6,101 nucleotides of DNA from JBFXDW01 sp050180745 (GTDB lineage Bacteria; Pseudomonadota; Alphaproteobacteria; UBA9219). The DNA lies in NCBI GenBank assembly GCA_050180745.1, contig JBFXDW010000107.1, positions 1-6,101 on the forward strand, in the 5' to 3' direction. This document shows positions 6,001 through 6,101 of the stretch, piece after piece. Made by a program: the position numbers and the translations under genes. Position 1 is the stretch's first letter, and every line of letters begins with the position of its first letter. A model generated the notes under the pieces. That model had not been told where the DNA came from. It ran no database searches and saw only the letters and a list, made by a program, of their open reading frames with translations.

Positions 6001-6101
6001 GGGCGAGGCGCAGTCGGGGCATATTCGTGAAGTTGGCGTCGAGCTTTACCAGCAAATGCTGCAGGACGCGATCAGCGCAGCCAAAGCAGGAGAGAATGAG
6101 G
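3086..6101 (+). CDS. mfd: Transcription-repair coupling factor Mfd, N-terminal 1005 residues (3' end outside window)
   Basis: Mfd is the ATP-driven DNA translocase that pushes stalled RNA polymerase off damaged DNA and recruits UvrA for nucleotide excision repair. The frame runs unbroken from ATG 3086 to the window edge. An in-frame stop at 3014 and the absence of ATG, GTG or TTG in between fix the start. Residues 1 to about 350 are the UvrB-like damage-recognition region (LPYDRVSPHADIV at 75-87, VRGGIVDLFP at 165-174). The RNA-polymerase-interacting domain is about 490-560 (GDFVVHVEHGIGR from 494). The helicase motor has Walker A GDVGFGKT 641-648, VPTT 669-672, GTH 722-724, DEEQ 742-745, TATPIPRT 768-775, HGRM 855-858, VESGLDIP 884-891 and QLRGRVGR 911-918. 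The translocation motif includes DIRGTG 964-969, then GEAQSG at 973-978 where the usual wording is GEEQSG. Family length is roughly 1150-1170, so about 150 residues are missing on the right. No Shine-Dalgarno lies near the ATG. Base composition is richer in G+C than the genes to the left. Confidence 0.97.
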   Translation, partial: MFISQFHNNDAGRVRVAGAPAGYDARILAEMAARKKGCPHIHVALDDLRAAFLIEALAFFAPEVEVLSFPAWDCLPYDRVSPHADIVAIRLATLSRLQRSFVGPCLLLTTVNAITQKLVPPEELKHAQLSLSVGDRIELETLRAFFIRSGYYNASTVREVGEFAVRGGIVDLFPAGFENPVRLDFFGDELESLRLFDPLAQTTTGTIDHLSLNPSSEVMLDERSIASFRTGYRELFGAVTKEDPLYTAISEGRTFAGLEHWLPLFYPRLTGLFEYLPDSALTFDHQAFESLTAREQQIEDFYQARYSLFEAAMRNKEQSIIPYKPVPIESLFYRTSEIDELLATRKVGEFSPFQEPEEGALDGNGQRGRDFADARAQNHETLYKTISAYIAEQQANNRRVAIACYSQGSAERVAGLLQQHGLAILKGTKTYKELQGLDIKLIAFVILGLEHGFVSPDLTLITEQDILGDRLVRKSKKRRMADAFQLELGQLNKGDFVVHVEHGIGRYEGLETIDALGAKHDCVKLIYDGGDKLFVPVESLDALSRYAGADAGAVLDKLGGVAWQARKAKVKKNLLEIADGLLAIAAERYLKKAEMIEVDDPSLQEFAARFPYHETEDQAQTIEAVRDDLASGKPMDRLVCGDVGFGKTEVALRAAFIAVAAGYQVAVVVPTTLLARQHYQNFTQRFSGFPIRIGQLSRMVSSKDSDQTKELMKKGEMDILIGTHAVLGKEVAFQNLGLMIIDEEQHFGVKQKEKLKEMRANVHVLTLTATPIPRTLQMALTGVRELSLITTPPVDRLAVRTYVLPFDPIVIREALMREHYRGGQSFYVCPRVSDLEEVQKKLKELVPELKMTMAHGRMSAGELDDIMSAFDAGKFDLLLATNIVESGLDIPNANTIILHRADMFGLSQLYQLRGRVGRSKQRGYAYFTYSAKAPLSDTAQQRLEVISTLDQLGAGFQLASHDMDIRGTGNLLGEAQSGHIREVGVELYQQMLQDAISAAKAGENE

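Overview
The right half of the window (3086 to the edge at 6101) is the first 1005 codons of mfd, the transcription-repair coupling factor. Its wording (EQDILGDRLVR, an RNA-polymerase-binding segment beginning GDFVVHVEHGIGR, a DEEQHFGV helicase box, LYQLRGRVGRS) matches alphaproteobacterial Mfd better than the enterobacterial or Bacillus forms. I therefore read the organism as an alphaproteobacterium, with genus unknown and base composition near balanced in mfd. The C-terminal part of Mfd lies beyond the window.

The left half (1-3005) is different: an A+T-richer set of secreted, cysteine-rich proteins of unknown function, all on the + strand. It opens with the 3' end of a large repeat protein (46-47-residue units with four cysteines each, then a non-repeat C-terminal domain). 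A stretch of about 740 bases without an intact gene follows. Its first half holds a decayed, frameshifted copy of the same repeat joined to a different C-terminal tail. Its last ~110 bases hold two palindromes and a weak promoter-like sequence. After that comes a probable transcription unit: a 322-residue secreted protein with 25 cysteines in its mature part, then a pair of small secreted paralogues (110 and 114 residues) with the same seven-cysteine layout.

All three intact left-hand genes with visible starts encode Sec-type signal peptides, and the mature proteins are rich in paired cysteines, Trp, Thr and Ser. This fits disulfide-bonded surface or extracellular proteins such as adhesins, appendage-tip proteins or surface-layer partners. 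No transposase, integrase, recombinase, secretion apparatus or RNA gene is visible, so linking them into one system rests only on gene order and shared sequence style.

mfd appears to be transcribed separately from a good sigma70-like promoter directly before its ATG (TTGATT, 17 bases, TATACT). The predicted transcript starts only a few bases before the start codon and no Shine-Dalgarno sequence is near it, so a leaderless or nearly leaderless mRNA is likely.
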